In this document: one piece after another, positions 16,228-25,162 of the stretch
How positions within the stretch are numbered: the stretch's first letter is position 1
Layout: each line of letters starts with the position of its first letter
NCBI RefSeq assembly: GCF_000960995.1
Contig: NZ_CP009435.1
Span: 372,001-436,000, forward strand
Source of the DNA: Burkholderia glumae LMG 2196 = ATCC 33617
GTDB lineage: Bacteria > Pseudomonadota > Gammaproteobacteria > Burkholderiales > Burkholderiaceae
DNA: 64,000 nt
Reading direction: 5' to 3'
The notes under the pieces: generated by a model
Seen by the model: only the letters and a program-made list of their open reading frames with translations
Told to the model about the DNA's origin: nothing
The model's database searches: none
Program-made: the position numbers and the translations under genes

Positions 16228-17774
16228 TTGGCGCGGCGGCGGAAATACGCGTATTTGAATCCCATCAACCACAACATACCGAAATATAGTGCGGCGAACA
16301 GGACCAGGCTGGCGGCCGTCAGCGCGATGCGCGCGAGCGGCTGCGCGCGCAGCCCGATCCAGTCGAAATTGATCGCGAACCAGTGGATCGTGCCGGCCAG
16401 CACCAGCGAGGCGCCGGTGAGCTGGGCGAGAAAGCGCGGCCAGCCCGGCGACGGCCGGTAGATGCCGCGGCGGCGCAGCCCCAGGAACAGCAGCAGCGAA
16501 TTCAGCGACGCGCCCACGCCGATGCTGAGCGTGAGGCCCGCGGTGCCGAGCATCGGCACGAACAGATAGTTCGACAGCTGGGTGACGATCAGCACGCCGA
16601 TGGCGATCTTCACCGGCGTCTTGATGTCCTGCTTCGCGTAGAAGCCCGGCGCGAGGATCTTGATCAGGATGATGCCGATCAGACCGACACCGTAGGCGGC
16701 CAGCGCGCGCGCGACCATCTGCACCGTGTGCGCGTCGAACTTGCCGTAGTTGAACAGCGTGGCCGTGAGCGGCGTGGCGAACAGCAGCAGCCCGAGCGCG
16801 CTCGGCACCGCGAGCAGGAAGGTCACGCGCAGGCCCCAGTCGAGCAGTGCCGAATACTCGGCCGAATCCGCGTCGACGTGCGCCTTCGACAGGCTCGGCA
16901 GCAGGATCGTGCCGAGCGCGACGCCGAGCAGCGCGGTGGGGAACTCCATTAGCCGGTCGGCATAGTTGATCCATGACACGGCGCCCTGCCCGAGCCGCGA
17001 CGCGATGTTGGTATTGATGATCAGCGAGAGCTGCGCGACCGAGACGGCGAAGGTGGCCGGCACCATCTTCGCGAGCACGCGCTTGACGCCCGGATGGGCG
17101 AGCGCGCGCAGCGGATCGAGCCCGATGCGCGGCATCATGTCGATGCGCTTGAGCCCCGGCCACTGCACCGCGAATTGCAGCAGCCCGCCGACGATCACGG
17201 CCCAGGCCAGCGCGAAGACCGGCATTGTCAGGTGCGGCGCGACGAACGCCGCGGCCACGATGAACGCCACGTTCAGCAGCACCGGCGCGAACGCCGGCAG
17301 CGAGAAGTTCTTGTAGGTGTTCAGCACGCCCGAGGCGAGCGTGGTCAGCGAGATGAAGATGATGTAAGGGAACATGATCCGCGTCATCGTGACCGCGAGC
17401 GGATAGGCATGGCCGTCGTTGCTCAGGCCCGAAGCCACCGCGTAGACCACCCACGACGCACCCGCCATGCCCGCCAGCGAGAGCAGCGCGAGCGCCCAGG
17501 CGAGCACGGTCGACATCGCGTCGACGAGCGCCTTGGTGGCGTCGTGGCCCTGCTGGTTCTTGAACTCGGCCAGGATCGGCACGAACGCCTGCGAAAACGC
17601 GCCCTCGGCCGACAGCCGGCGCAGCAGGTTCGGAATCCGGAAGGCGACGTAGAACGCGTCGGTGTATTGACTGGCGCCGAACGCACGGGCGATCAGCGTT
17701 TCGCGGGCCAGGCCGGTCACGCGTGACAACAGCGTGAAGCCGCTGACCGTCAGCAGGGCTCGGAATAGATTCAT
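16224..17774 (-). CDS. murJ: Lipid II flippase MurJ (MviN)
   Basis: Flips the peptidoglycan precursor lipid II across the inner membrane. 516 residues, 14 predicted helices. The start MNLFRALLTVSGFTLLSRVTGLARE and FVAFRIPNLLRRL / AEGAFSQAFVPIL are diagnostic of the MOP-superfamily flippase. The functional arginines in RVTGLARE and RIPNLLRR are present. ATG 17774 is chosen because homologues start exactly here. A TATAAT hexamer sits only 10-15 bp upstream on the minus strand (17789-17784), so a very short leader is possible. It is coupled to the SirB1-like gene downstream. Confidence 0.97.
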   Translation of the reverse strand: MNLFRALLTVSGFTLLSRVTGLARETLIARAFGASQYTDAFYVAFRIPNLLRRLSAEGAFSQAFVPILAEFKNQQGHDATKALVDAMSTVLAWALALLSLAGMAGASWVVYAVASGLSNDGHAYPLAVTMTRIMFPYIIFISLTTLASGVLNTYKNFSLPAFAPVLLNVAFIVAAAFVAPHLTMPVFALAWAVIVGGLLQFAVQWPGLKRIDMMPRIGLDPLRALAHPGVKRVLAKMVPATFAVSVAQLSLIINTNIASRLGQGAVSWINYADRLMEFPTALLGVALGTILLPSLSKAHVDADSAEYSALLDWGLRVTFLLAVPSALGLLLFATPLTATLFNYGKFDAHTVQMVARALAAYGVGLIGIILIKILAPGFYAKQDIKTPVKIAIGVLIVTQLSNYLFVPMLGTAGLTLSIGVGASLNSLLLFLGLRRRGIYRPSPGWPRFLAQLTGASLVLAGTIHWFAINFDWIGLRAQPLARIALTAASLVLFAALYFGMLWLMGFKYAYFRRRAK

Positions 17775-17898
17775 GGGGCGCCTATTATACGGAAGCCCCG
17801 TCGCGGTCCGCCCCTTCGGCGGAAAAAGGCGCCGCACGCGCCGCCCGGCTGTCGCCATACGGATCGATATCGCCCGACAGGACTCGATATCGGCAAGC

Positions 17899-17928
17899 TT
17901 GTCACTGCCTTGATTTTGTTGCTATAAT
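17899..17928 (+). promoter_or_regulatory. Strong sigma-70 promoter of rpsT
   Basis: TTGTCA, 18-bp spacer, perfect TATAAT (17923-17928) with an extended TG at 17920-17921. It predicts a leader of about 165 nt before rpsT. The rest of 17775-18101 is leader and spacer with no other feature recognised. Confidence 0.85.
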
Positions 17929-18101
17929 CGCCCGTTTCTGAGTCTGCATTCGCGCTGCGCCTATCATCGAGCACGTTGCCGACTTCGGTGAAACCAATGT
18001 TTTTTTGCGCCCCGGGCAATCGCTCTCGAGGGTCGGATCGAAAAGCAGCGCTTGGCCGTCAGGCTCCAAGCTCTGGGAACAGGACAGGATAAGGAACCGT
18101 C

Positions 18102-18377
18102 ATGGCTAATTCCGCACAAGCACGCAAGCGCGCCCGCCAGGCAGCGAAGGCTAACTCGCACAACTCGGCGCTGCGCTCGAAATTCCGCACCGCGATCAAG
18201 TCGGTTCGCAAGGCGATCGACGCCGGCGATCAGGCCAAGGCTGCCGAGCTGTACAAGGCCGCCACCAAGACGATCGACACGATCGCCGACAAGAAGATCG
18301 TGCACAAGAACAAGGCCGCTCGCCACAAGAGCCGCCTGTCGGCAGCGATCAAGGGCCTGCAGGCCGCCGCGCAGTAA
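18102..18377 (+). CDS. rpsT: 30S ribosomal protein S20
   Basis: 91-residue basic, helical primary-binding 16S rRNA protein. The N-terminus MANSAQARKRARQAAKANSHNSALRSKFRTA is characteristic. It is monocistronic: a strong extended -10 promoter lies upstream and an intrinsic terminator lies 50 bp downstream. The leader of about 165 nt would allow the S20 translational autoregulation known in E. coli, but I see no specific structure proving this. Confidence 0.98.
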   Translation: MANSAQARKRARQAAKANSHNSALRSKFRTAIKSVRKAIDAGDQAKAAELYKAATKTIDTIADKKIVHKNKAARHKSRLSAAIKGLQAAAQ

Positions 18378-18426
18378 CTCGAATCCGGTGTGCCCGCCTC
18401 GCGCGGGCCCCTGTTTCCCGCGATCG

Positions 18427-18454
18427 CAAAAAGCCCGCTTCGGCGGGCTTTTTG
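18427..18454. terminator. Bidirectional intrinsic terminator after rpsT
   Basis: 12-bp perfect stem (18427-18438 with 18443-18454) with a TTCG tetraloop, A5 on the left and T5 on the right. It can serve rpsT on the plus strand and the DUF3579 gene on the minus strand. Confidence 0.92.
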
Positions 18455-18573
18455 TCGTGCCTGTCGGTTCACGCGCCGTGCCGCTGCGCATGGCGGCGCG
18501 TGCCGGAGACGGGCAGGATGCGGGACGGATGGCGCCGGCGGGGCGGCCCTGCCATCCGCCCGCGCGGCATCGC

Positions 18574-18891
18574 TCAAGGATGCTTGCCGAGCGGCAGCTC
18601 GCAGGCCTCGGTGACGACCAGGTCGTTGTCGCGCGCGAAGTTCATCACGAAATCGAAGGCCATCGGCTCGATATCGCGCAGGCGCGTGTCGACGATCACG
18701 CACTTGATGCCGCTGACGATCGTCGGCCGCACGTACAGCGAATATTTCATGTACGCATTGCGGCCGCTCGCGCCCGGTCCGAACTGGGCCATCACGCCGG
18801 CAAGCCGTTCCGACCAGTCGCTCGGACGAAACGTCTTGCCGTCTTTCGTGACGCCTTGAATGAAGAATTCGGTCGGGGGTGTTTCTGCCAT
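18574..18891 (-). CDS. DUF3579 domain protein, function unknown
   Basis: 105 residues starting MAETPPTEFFIQGVTKDGKTFRPSDWSERL. I recognise the family as DUF3579, found mainly in betaproteobacteria. Visible features are a compact alpha/beta pattern with KYSLYVRPTIVSGIKCVIVD and FDFVMNFARDNDLVV. There is no signal peptide or membrane segment. The position between rpsT and argF is, as I recall, conserved in Burkholderia and relatives. That hints at a link to arginine metabolism or translation, but nothing in the sequence proves it. An in-frame extension to 19191 is low-complexity and rejected. Confidence 0.82.
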   Translation of the reverse strand: MAETPPTEFFIQGVTKDGKTFRPSDWSERLAGVMAQFGPGASGRNAYMKYSLYVRPTIVSGIKCVIVDTRLRDIEPMAFDFVMNFARDNDLVVTEACELPLGKHP

Positions 18892-19343
18892 GAAGGGTCC
18901 CAGATGATGGGCCGACGGCATGAGGCGGCCGCGACGGAAACGGGGAACGGCGGCTTGCGATGCCGGCTGCGCGACGCCTTGCCGCCGCCCTCGCTGGACG
19001 CTGCCCGCAGGCACACCGGTATACGCAGCCACGCGCGAGCGTGGGCGCTGCCCGTCTCCGGCAGCGCGATCTGCCGGGCTTCGGAAAACCGCGAAATTAT
19101 ACCGCACCGCCGCATGCTGCGGCGCCCCGATGCCGCGGCCGCCGCGCGATCCGCGCACCGCCGCCCGTGCCGGCCCGCGCCCGCTTCGCACGGCGCCGGC
19201 CGCTCCATCGCGCGGGGACGCGCCAGGGCGCCCCGGCTCGTCAAAGCCGGCAAAATCCTTTATGCTCGACCGGATTACAACACTCCGACGGCGGGCGCCG
19301 CACGGCGCGCGAGCGCCGCCTGCCCCCCGCCGCGTCTCGTTTC
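18892..19343. other. 452-bp gene-free region between DUF3579 and argF
   Basis: Divergent intergenic region. A possible argF -10 (TATGCT, near 19261) is the only element I can point to. No clear ARG box, riboswitch or coding sequence was seen. Confidence 0.4.
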
Positions 19344-20273
19344 ATGACCGCCAAAACCATTCGTCACTACCTGCAGTTCAAGGATTTCTCGCTGGAAGAC
19401 TACGAGTACGTGCTCGAACGCACGGGTATCCTGAAACGCAAGTTCAAGAGCTACGAAACCTACCATCCGCTGCACGACCGCACGCTCGCGATGATCTTCG
19501 AGAAGAACTCGACGCGCACGCGGCTCTCGTTCGAGGCCGGCATCTTCCAGCTCGGCGGCCACGCGGTGTTCATGAGCACGCGCGACACGCAGCTCGGCCG
19601 CGGCGAGCCGGTGGAGGATTCGGCACAGGTGATCTCGCGGATGGTCGACATCATCATGATCCGCACCTTCGAGCAGGAGATCATCCAGCGCTTCGCCGAC
19701 AATTCGCGCGTGCCGGTGATCAACGGCCTGACCAACGAGTTCCACCCCTGCCAGGTGCTGGCGGACATCTTCACGTACTACGAACACCGCGGCCCGATCC
19801 GCGGCAAGACGGTCGCCTGGGTCGGCGACGCCAACAACATGCTCTACACCTGGATCCAGGCCGCGCAGATCCTCGGCTTCAAGCTGCGCCTGTCCACGCC
19901 GCCCGGCTACGCGCTCGACATGGCGCTCGTCGACGCCGCCAGCGCGTCGGCCTACGAAGTGGTCGAGGATCCGAACGAAGCCTGCCGCGGCGCCGATCTC
20001 GTGACGACCGACGTGTGGACCAGCATGGGCTTCGAGGCCGAGAACGAGGTCCGCAAGCAGGCCTTCGCCGACTGGTGCGTCGACGAGGAGATGATGGCCG
20101 GCGCGAACCCCGACGCCCTCTTCATGCACTGCCTGCCCGCCCACCGCGGCGAGGAAGTGTCGGCCGGCGTGATCGACGGCCCGCAGAGCGTGGTCTGGGA
20201 CGAGGCGGAAAACCGCCTGCACGTGCAGAAGGCGCTGATGGAATTCCTGCTGCTCGGCAAGCTCAACCACTGA
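19344..20273 (+). CDS. argF: Ornithine carbamoyltransferase, anabolic
   Basis: Makes citrulline from ornithine and carbamoyl phosphate in arginine synthesis. 309 residues. The carbamoyl-phosphate signature STRTR is at 56-60, followed by NEFHPCQVLAD and the ornithine-binding MHCLPAHRGEE. The short length and the absence of arcA/arcC neighbours favour the biosynthetic enzyme over the catabolic one. ATG 19344 is chosen from homologues (MTAKTIRHYLQFKDF); the upstream in-frame sequence is low-complexity. A strong bidirectional terminator follows. Confidence 0.97.
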   Translation: MTAKTIRHYLQFKDFSLEDYEYVLERTGILKRKFKSYETYHPLHDRTLAMIFEKNSTRTRLSFEAGIFQLGGHAVFMSTRDTQLGRGEPVEDSAQVISRMVDIIMIRTFEQEIIQRFADNSRVPVINGLTNEFHPCQVLADIFTYYEHRGPIRGKTVAWVGDANNMLYTWIQAAQILGFKLRLSTPPGYALDMALVDAASASAYEVVEDPNEACRGADLVTTDVWTSMGFEAENEVRKQAFADWCVDEEMMAGANPDALFMHCLPAHRGEEVSAGVIDGPQSVVWDEAENRLHVQKALMEFLLLGKLNH

Positions 20274-20292
20274 GCGTTGCACCGCAGCTGAC

Positions 20293-20326
20293 AGGAAAAA
20301 GCCCCGCCCGAGCGGGGCTTTTTCCT
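20293..20326. terminator. Bidirectional intrinsic terminator between argF and murB
   Basis: 15-bp perfect stem (20293-20307 with 20312-20326), 4-nt loop, A5 and T5 flanks within the stem ends. It serves both convergent genes. Confidence 0.93.
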
Positions 20327-20360
20327 GGGCGCCCGGCTGGGCGGCCCGGCGCGGCCGGCC

Positions 20361-21464
20361 TCAGATCGCGACCGGCTCCATCTCGAGCCGCACGCCGAAG
20401 CGGGCCTCCACGTCGGCCTGGATCGCGCGCGCGAGCGCGAGCACGTCGGCACCCGTCGCGCCGCCGCGATTGACCAGCACCAGCGCCTGGCGCTCGTGGA
20501 CCGCCGCCGCGCCGAGCGCGCGCCCCTTCCAGCCGCAGCGATCGATCAGCCAACCGGCCGCGAGCTTGACGCGCCCGTCGGCCTGCGGATACGAGACCAG
20601 GTCGGGCTCGCGTTCGCGCAGCGCCGCCCATTGCGCCGCGTCGATCACCGGATTCTTGAAGAAGCTGCCCGCGTTGCCGTGTACGCGCGGGTCGGGCAGC
20701 TTCGCGCGCCGGATCGCGACCACCGCGTCGAACACGTCGCGCGGGGTCGCGGCGGCCGGCTCGATGCCGCGCGCCGCGAACTCGCGGGCGACGTCCGCGT
20801 AGCCGGTGCGCGGCGCCCAGCGCTTCGGCAGCCGGAACGTGACTGACACGATCGCGAAACGCTCGCGCGCCTCGCGCTTGAACACGCTGTCGCGATAGCC
20901 AAACGCGCAGGCCGCGGCGTCGAACTCGGCCGGCTCGCCGCTGGCCAGGTCGACGGCCTTCAGCGCGACGAAGCGCTCGCACATCTCGATGCCGTAGGCA
21001 CCGATGTTCTGGATCGGCGCGGCGCCGACCGTGCCGGGGATCAGCGCGAGATTCTCGAGGCCCGGCATGCCGGCCGCGAGCGTCCAGTCGACGAAGGCGT
21101 GCCAGTTCTCGCCGCCGCCCGCCTCCACGTACCAGGCCTCGTCGTCCTCGCCCACCAGCGCGCGGCCGCGCACGTCGTTGATCAGCACCAGCGCGTCCAC
21201 GTCGCCGGTGAACACCACGTTGCTGCCGCCGCCGAGCACCAGCACCGGCAGCCCGGACGCGCGCGGGTCGCGCGCTGCGGCGGCGAACCCGGCCGGCGTG
21301 GCGATGGTCGCCGCGAAACGCGCCCGCACGTCGAAGCCGAACGTGTTGTGCTCGCGTAGCGGGTAATCGGGACGCAAAGGCGCGGGACGCAAAGGCGCGG
21401 GCGACGGCGGCGCGGCGGCGACGGGCGGCTGGGCGGGATCGGACGGCATCGGGGCTTCGGACAT
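20361..21464 (-). CDS. murB: UDP-N-acetylenolpyruvoylglucosamine reductase
   Basis: FAD- and NADPH-dependent enzyme making UDP-MurNAc, in the cytoplasm. 367 residues. FAD-binding motifs LVLGGGSNVVFTGD and LIPGTVGAAPIQNIGAYG are clear, as is the catalytic serine segment VHGNAGSFFKNP. GYRDSVFK with a long insert marks the E. coli-like type I enzyme. The N-terminus has about 30 extra Pro/Ala residues, including a duplicated PAPLR from a 15-bp tandem repeat. The start could be ATG 21464 or 21449; either leaves a disordered tail before LREHNTFGFDV. Confidence 0.95.
   Translation of the reverse strand: MSEAPMPSDPAQPPVAAAPPSPAPLRPAPLRPDYPLREHNTFGFDVRARFAATIATPAGFAAAARDPRASGLPVLVLGGGSNVVFTGDVDALVLINDVRGRALVGEDDEAWYVEAGGGENWHAFVDWTLAAGMPGLENLALIPGTVGAAPIQNIGAYGIEMCERFVALKAVDLASGEPAEFDAAACAFGYRDSVFKREARERFAIVSVTFRLPKRWAPRTGYADVAREFAARGIEPAAATPRDVFDAVVAIRRAKLPDPRVHGNAGSFFKNPVIDAAQWAALREREPDLVSYPQADGRVKLAAGWLIDRCGWKGRALGAAAVHERQALVLVNRGGATGADVLALARAIQADVEARFGVRLEMEPVAI
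21371..21400. repeat. 15-bp tandem duplication in the murB 5' coding end
   Basis: GACGCAAAGGCGCGG occurs twice head-to-tail, adding five residues (PAPLR twice) in frame to the N-terminal tail. Confidence 0.9.
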
Positions 21465-21635
21465 CGGCGGCAGGCAGAGGGCGACGGCGCGCGGTTCGCG
21501 CAACCCGCGCCGGTGCGGCGGGCGGGCGGCCTTGGGCAAACGCGGGGGCATCGGTAAAATGACGATAGGTCCGCAATTATAGCGAGTGAGCGCGCCGCGC
21601 TCCGCGCGGGACGCGCGTTTTACAGGGAGAATCGC

Positions 21636-22121
21636 ATGCCATCGTTCGACGTCGTTTCCGAAGCGAACATGATTGAAGTGAAAAACGCCATCGAGCAGTC
21701 GAACAAGGAGATTTCGACGCGCTTCGACTTCAAGGGCTCCGACGCGCGCGTCGAGCACAAGGACCAGGAGCTGACGATGTTTGCCGACGACGACTTCAAG
21801 CTCGGCCAGGTGAAGGACGTGCTGATCGGCAAGATGGCCAAGCGCGGCGTGGACGTGCGCTTCCTCGACTACGGCAAGGTCGAGAAGATCGGCGGCGACA
21901 AGCTCAAGCAGGTCGTCACGATCAAGAAGGGCGTGACGGGCGATCTGGCCAAGCGCGTCGTGCGCACCGTGAAGGACAGCAAGATCAAGGTGCAGGCCAG
22001 CATTCAGGGCGACGCCGTGCGCGTGTCGGGCACCAAGCGCGACGACCTGCAAAGCGTGATCGCGCTGCTGCGCAAGGAAATCTCCGACACGCCGCTCGAC
22101 TTCAACAACTTCCGCGACTGA
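21636..22121 (+). CDS. yajQ: YajQ family nucleotide-binding protein
   Basis: 161 residues, cytoplasmic, two ferredoxin-like domains. MPSFDVVSEANMIEVKNAIEQ, the repeated KGSDARVEHK and the ending ISDTPLDFNNFRD are diagnostic. In Xanthomonas and Pseudomonas relatives bind cyclic-di-GMP and act with a transcription factor. Whether this one does is inference. It is divergent from murB (171 bp between starts) with a TTATAG-like -10 near the middle, and it precedes convergent plsY. Confidence 0.94.
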   Translation: MPSFDVVSEANMIEVKNAIEQSNKEISTRFDFKGSDARVEHKDQELTMFADDDFKLGQVKDVLIGKMAKRGVDVRFLDYGKVEKIGGDKLKQVVTIKKGVTGDLAKRVVRTVKDSKIKVQASIQGDAVRVSGTKRDDLQSVIALLRKEISDTPLDFNNFRD

Positions 22122-22167
22122 CCGCGGCGCTGGCATGGGCGGCGTTCGCCGCCCGCCGCGCGCCGGC

Positions 22168-22794
22168 TCACTCCGCGCGCGGCGCCGGCGCGGCTTTCTT
22201 CTTCTCGCCGATCCGGCTTTCCTGCCCCTTCAGCAGCTTCGAAATATTGCTGCGGTGCCGCCAGACCAGCAGCACGCTCATCGCCAGCACGGCCCAGCCG
22301 ACCGGATTGTCGTGCGTGCCGAACAGGTAGACGTCGAACAACGGCGCGAACCCGGCGGCCACCAGCGCGGCGAACGACGAATAACGGAAGCAGAACGCGA
22401 TCACGAGCCAGCTCAAGAGCGTGGCGATGCCGAGCACGGGCGAGATCGCGAGCAGCACGCCGGCCGCCGTCGCCACGCCCTTGCCGCCCTGGAAGCGAAA
22501 GAAAACCGGATACAGGTGGCCGAGGAATACCGCGATGGCGGCCAGCGCGACGCCGGTCTCGCCGCCGATCCCGAAGTGCCGCACCAGCCAGACGGCCAGC
22601 CAGCCCTTGAACGCATCGCCAAGCAGCGTCAGGATCGCGGCCTTGCGGTTGCCGCTGCGCAGCACGTTGGTCGCGCCGGGGTTCTTCGAGCCATACGAGC
22701 GGGGATCGGCGAGGCCCATCAACGCGCTGACGACGACGGCGAACGACACCGAGCCGATCAGGTAGGCAGCGACGGTAGCGATCAGAATCTGCAT
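22168..22794 (-). CDS. plsY: Glycerol-3-phosphate acyltransferase
   Basis: Transfers acyl from acyl-phosphate to glycerol-3-phosphate, the first step of phospholipid synthesis, at the inner membrane. 208 residues with about five helices. Catalytic motif 1 reads RSYGSKNPGATNVLR, motif 2 contains GDAFKGWLAVWL, and motif 3 contains FRFQGGKGVATAAGVLL. The C-terminus is lysine-rich and charged (GEKKKAAPAPRAE). It is convergent with yajQ and lies upstream of no obvious partner, so it is probably monocistronic. Confidence 0.96.
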   Translation of the reverse strand: MQILIATVAAYLIGSVSFAVVVSALMGLADPRSYGSKNPGATNVLRSGNRKAAILTLLGDAFKGWLAVWLVRHFGIGGETGVALAAIAVFLGHLYPVFFRFQGGKGVATAAGVLLAISPVLGIATLLSWLVIAFCFRYSSFAALVAAGFAPLFDVYLFGTHDNPVGWAVLAMSVLLVWRHRSNISKLLKGQESRIGEKKKAAPAPRAE

Positions 22795-22898
22795 GGGAAC
22801 GTGATTTCGACGAAGGAATGGGAAAGCGGCGCCGTGCGCCGGGCCGCGGCGGCGCCCATTCTACCGAAGCGCGCCGGCCCGGGCCGCCGGTGAAACCC

Positions 22899-23390
22899 TC
22901 AGTCGACGCTCGCGCACTGCACGGGCGTCGCGCCGAGCACCGCGGTCAGCACCGCCGGCGCGAGGCTCACGAGGTAGCCGCGCCGGCCGCCGTTGACGAA
23001 GATCGACGGCAGGTCGAGCACGCTCGCCTCGACGTAGACCGGCATCGCCTTCTTCGTGCCGAACGGCGAGGTGCCGCCGACCAGGTAGCCGGAGTGGCGG
23101 TTGGCGACCTCGGGCTTGCAGGGTTCGACGCGCTTGGCGCCGATTTGCCGAGCCAGGTTCTTGGTCGACACCGTGCGGTCGCCGTGCATCAGGATCACCA
23201 GCGGCCTGGCGTGCTCGTCCTCCATCACCAGCGTCTTGACGACGGCGTGCTCGTCCACGCCGAGCTGCCGCGCCGATTCGCCGGTGCCGCCGTGCTCGAC
23301 GTAATCGTAGGTGTGCTCGCCGAAGGCGATGCCGTGGCGGCGCAGCCACTGCGTCGCCGGCGTTTCGGATACGTGTCGGGATTTGCTCAT
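22899..23390 (-). CDS. ybaK: Cys-tRNA(Pro) deacylase, YbaK/EbsC family
   Basis: Hydrolyses mischarged Cys-tRNA(Pro), clearing the errors of ProRS, in the cytoplasm. 163 residues. YbaK signatures are VVKTLVMEDEHARPLVILMHGD, the active-site lysine in this first segment, and GYLVGGTSPFGTKKAMPVYVEASV. The short N-terminal extension (MSKSRHVSETPATQWLRRHGI) fits the family. It is divergent from the acyl-CoA ligase at 23532. Confidence 0.92.
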   Translation of the reverse strand: MSKSRHVSETPATQWLRRHGIAFGEHTYDYVEHGGTGESARQLGVDEHAVVKTLVMEDEHARPLVILMHGDRTVSTKNLARQIGAKRVEPCKPEVANRHSGYLVGGTSPFGTKKAMPVYVEASVLDLPSIFVNGGRRGYLVSLAPAVLTAVLGATPVQCASVD

Positions 23391-23531
23391 GCGCGCATTT
23401 TAATTGCGCGCGCCGCGAAGCACTATTGTCCGTTCGGCGGATTGCCGCGCCCGGGCGGGCATGGCACGATCGGCACGTTTTCCTGCGAAAGGCCGCGCCG
23501 CGCCCGCGACGGCCTCATTTCCGGAGGCCCG

Positions 23532-25103
23532 ATGTCACTTTCACCGCCCGCCCCGGGCCTCGACGTGGCGGCGCTGCTCGCCGCGCTGCCCGAGCGGATC
23601 ACTGCGATCCCCGCGCGGATCGCGGCGCGCCAGCCCGACCATCCGGCGCTCGTCGAGGACGCGCGCCGGCTCAACTACCGGCAGCTCGCGGCGGCGATCG
23701 AGGCGACGGCCGGCCAGTTGCGCGCGCTCGGCGTGCGCGGCGGCGACCGCGTGATGATCGTCGCCGAGAACAGCATCGCGCAGATCGTGCTGCTGTTCGC
23801 GACCGCCTCGCTCGATGCCTGGGCCTGCCTCGCGAACGCGCGGCTGTCGGCGGCCGAACTCGATGCGATCGCGGCGCACGCCCGGCCGCGCGCGATCGCG
23901 TTCGTCACCGCCACCTCGTCCGACGCGGCCGCCCACGCGGCGCGCCACCGCGCGCTGCACGCCGCCGAGGGCGAGCCCGGCATCGGCACCTGGGCCGTCG
24001 CGCTCGATCCCGATGCCGGCGCCGAGCCGGTGGAGTCCGGCGCCGCCCGGCAGTGCGCGGCGCTGATCTATACCACCGGCACCACCGGCGCGCCGAAAGG
24101 CGTGATGCTGTCGCACCGCAACCTGCTGTTCGTCGCCGCGATGTCGAGCACGCTGCGGCGCGTGAGTCCCGACGACGTCGTCTATGCGGCGCTGCCGGTA
24201 TCGCACGTCTATGGCCTGACCTCGGTCTGCCTCGGCAGCCTCTATGCCGGTGCCACGCTGCGGCTGGTGCAGCGCTTCACGCCCGAGGCCCTGCGCCGCG
24301 CGCTCGCCGACGAACGCGTGACGATCTTCCAGGGCGTGCCGGCGATGCACGCGAAGCTGCTCGACCATCTGCAGGCGCACGGCCACGCGTGGCACGCGCC
24401 GCACCTGCGTTTCGTCTATTCGGGCGGCTCGCCGCTCGACGCCGACCTGAAGGCGCGCGTCGAGCGCATCTACGGCCTGCCGATCCACAACGGCTACGGC
24501 ATGACCGAGAGCAGCCCGACCGTCGCGCAAACCTCGCTCGACGCGCCGCGCGCCGACTGCTCGGTCGGCACGCCGATTCCCGGCATCGAGGTGCGCCTGG
24601 CCGGCGTGGACGGATGCGACGCCGCGCCCGGCGAGGTCGGCGAAATCCTCGTGCGCGGCCCCAACGTGATGCTCGGCTATTACCGCGACCCGGAAGCGAC
24701 GCGCGCGGCCGTGACGGCCGACGGCTGGCTGAAGACGGGCGACCTCGCGAGCGCGGCCGACGACGGCTCGCTGACCCTCGTCGGCCGCAGCAAGGAATTG
24801 ATCATCCGCTCGGGGTTCAACGTCTATCCGGCCGAGGTCGAACATGCGCTCAACGCACATCCGGCCGTCGTGCAGTCGGCCGTGATCGGCCGGCCGGTGG
24901 CGGGCAACGAGGAAGTGATGGCCTTCGTCGAGCTGACGCCGGGCGCGGCCCTCGCGTCCGACGAACTCGCGGCCTGGTGCGCGGCGCGGCTCGCGCCCTA
25001 CAAGCGGCCGGCGCGCATCGTCGCCGTCGATGCGCTGCCGGCCGCCTCGACGGGCAAGGTACTCAAGCACCGGCTGCGCGAGCACCCGGCCTACGGCGAG
25101 TAA
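23532..25103 (+). CDS. Class I adenylate-forming enzyme, acyl-CoA synthetase type
   Basis: 523 residues. Activates a carboxylic acid as acyl-AMP and probably passes it to CoA. Motifs in order: ALIYTTGTTGAPKGVMLSH (P-loop A3), LPVSHVYGL, NGYGMTESSPTV (A5), GWLKTGDLA (A7) and STGKVLKHRLRE (A10 lysine). ATG 23532 is preceded by a good GGAGG site, which decides the start. There is no peptidyl carrier domain. The substrate could be fatty, aromatic or short-chain; no neighbour narrows it, since the flanking genes (ybaK, xerD) are on the opposite strand. Confidence 0.9.
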   Translation: MSLSPPAPGLDVAALLAALPERITAIPARIAARQPDHPALVEDARRLNYRQLAAAIEATAGQLRALGVRGGDRVMIVAENSIAQIVLLFATASLDAWACLANARLSAAELDAIAAHARPRAIAFVTATSSDAAAHAARHRALHAAEGEPGIGTWAVALDPDAGAEPVESGAARQCAALIYTTGTTGAPKGVMLSHRNLLFVAAMSSTLRRVSPDDVVYAALPVSHVYGLTSVCLGSLYAGATLRLVQRFTPEALRRALADERVTIFQGVPAMHAKLLDHLQAHGHAWHAPHLRFVYSGGSPLDADLKARVERIYGLPIHNGYGMTESSPTVAQTSLDAPRADCSVGTPIPGIEVRLAGVDGCDAAPGEVGEILVRGPNVMLGYYRDPEATRAAVTADGWLKTGDLASAADDGSLTLVGRSKELIIRSGFNVYPAEVEHALNAHPAVVQSAVIGRPVAGNEEVMAFVELTPGAALASDELAAWCAARLAPYKRPARIVAVDALPAASTGKVLKHRLREHPAYGE

Positions 25104-25162
25104 GGCGCACGGGGCCGCGCGCCAGTCGCCGCCGCGGCATCGCCGCCGGCGCGCGGGCGGCC

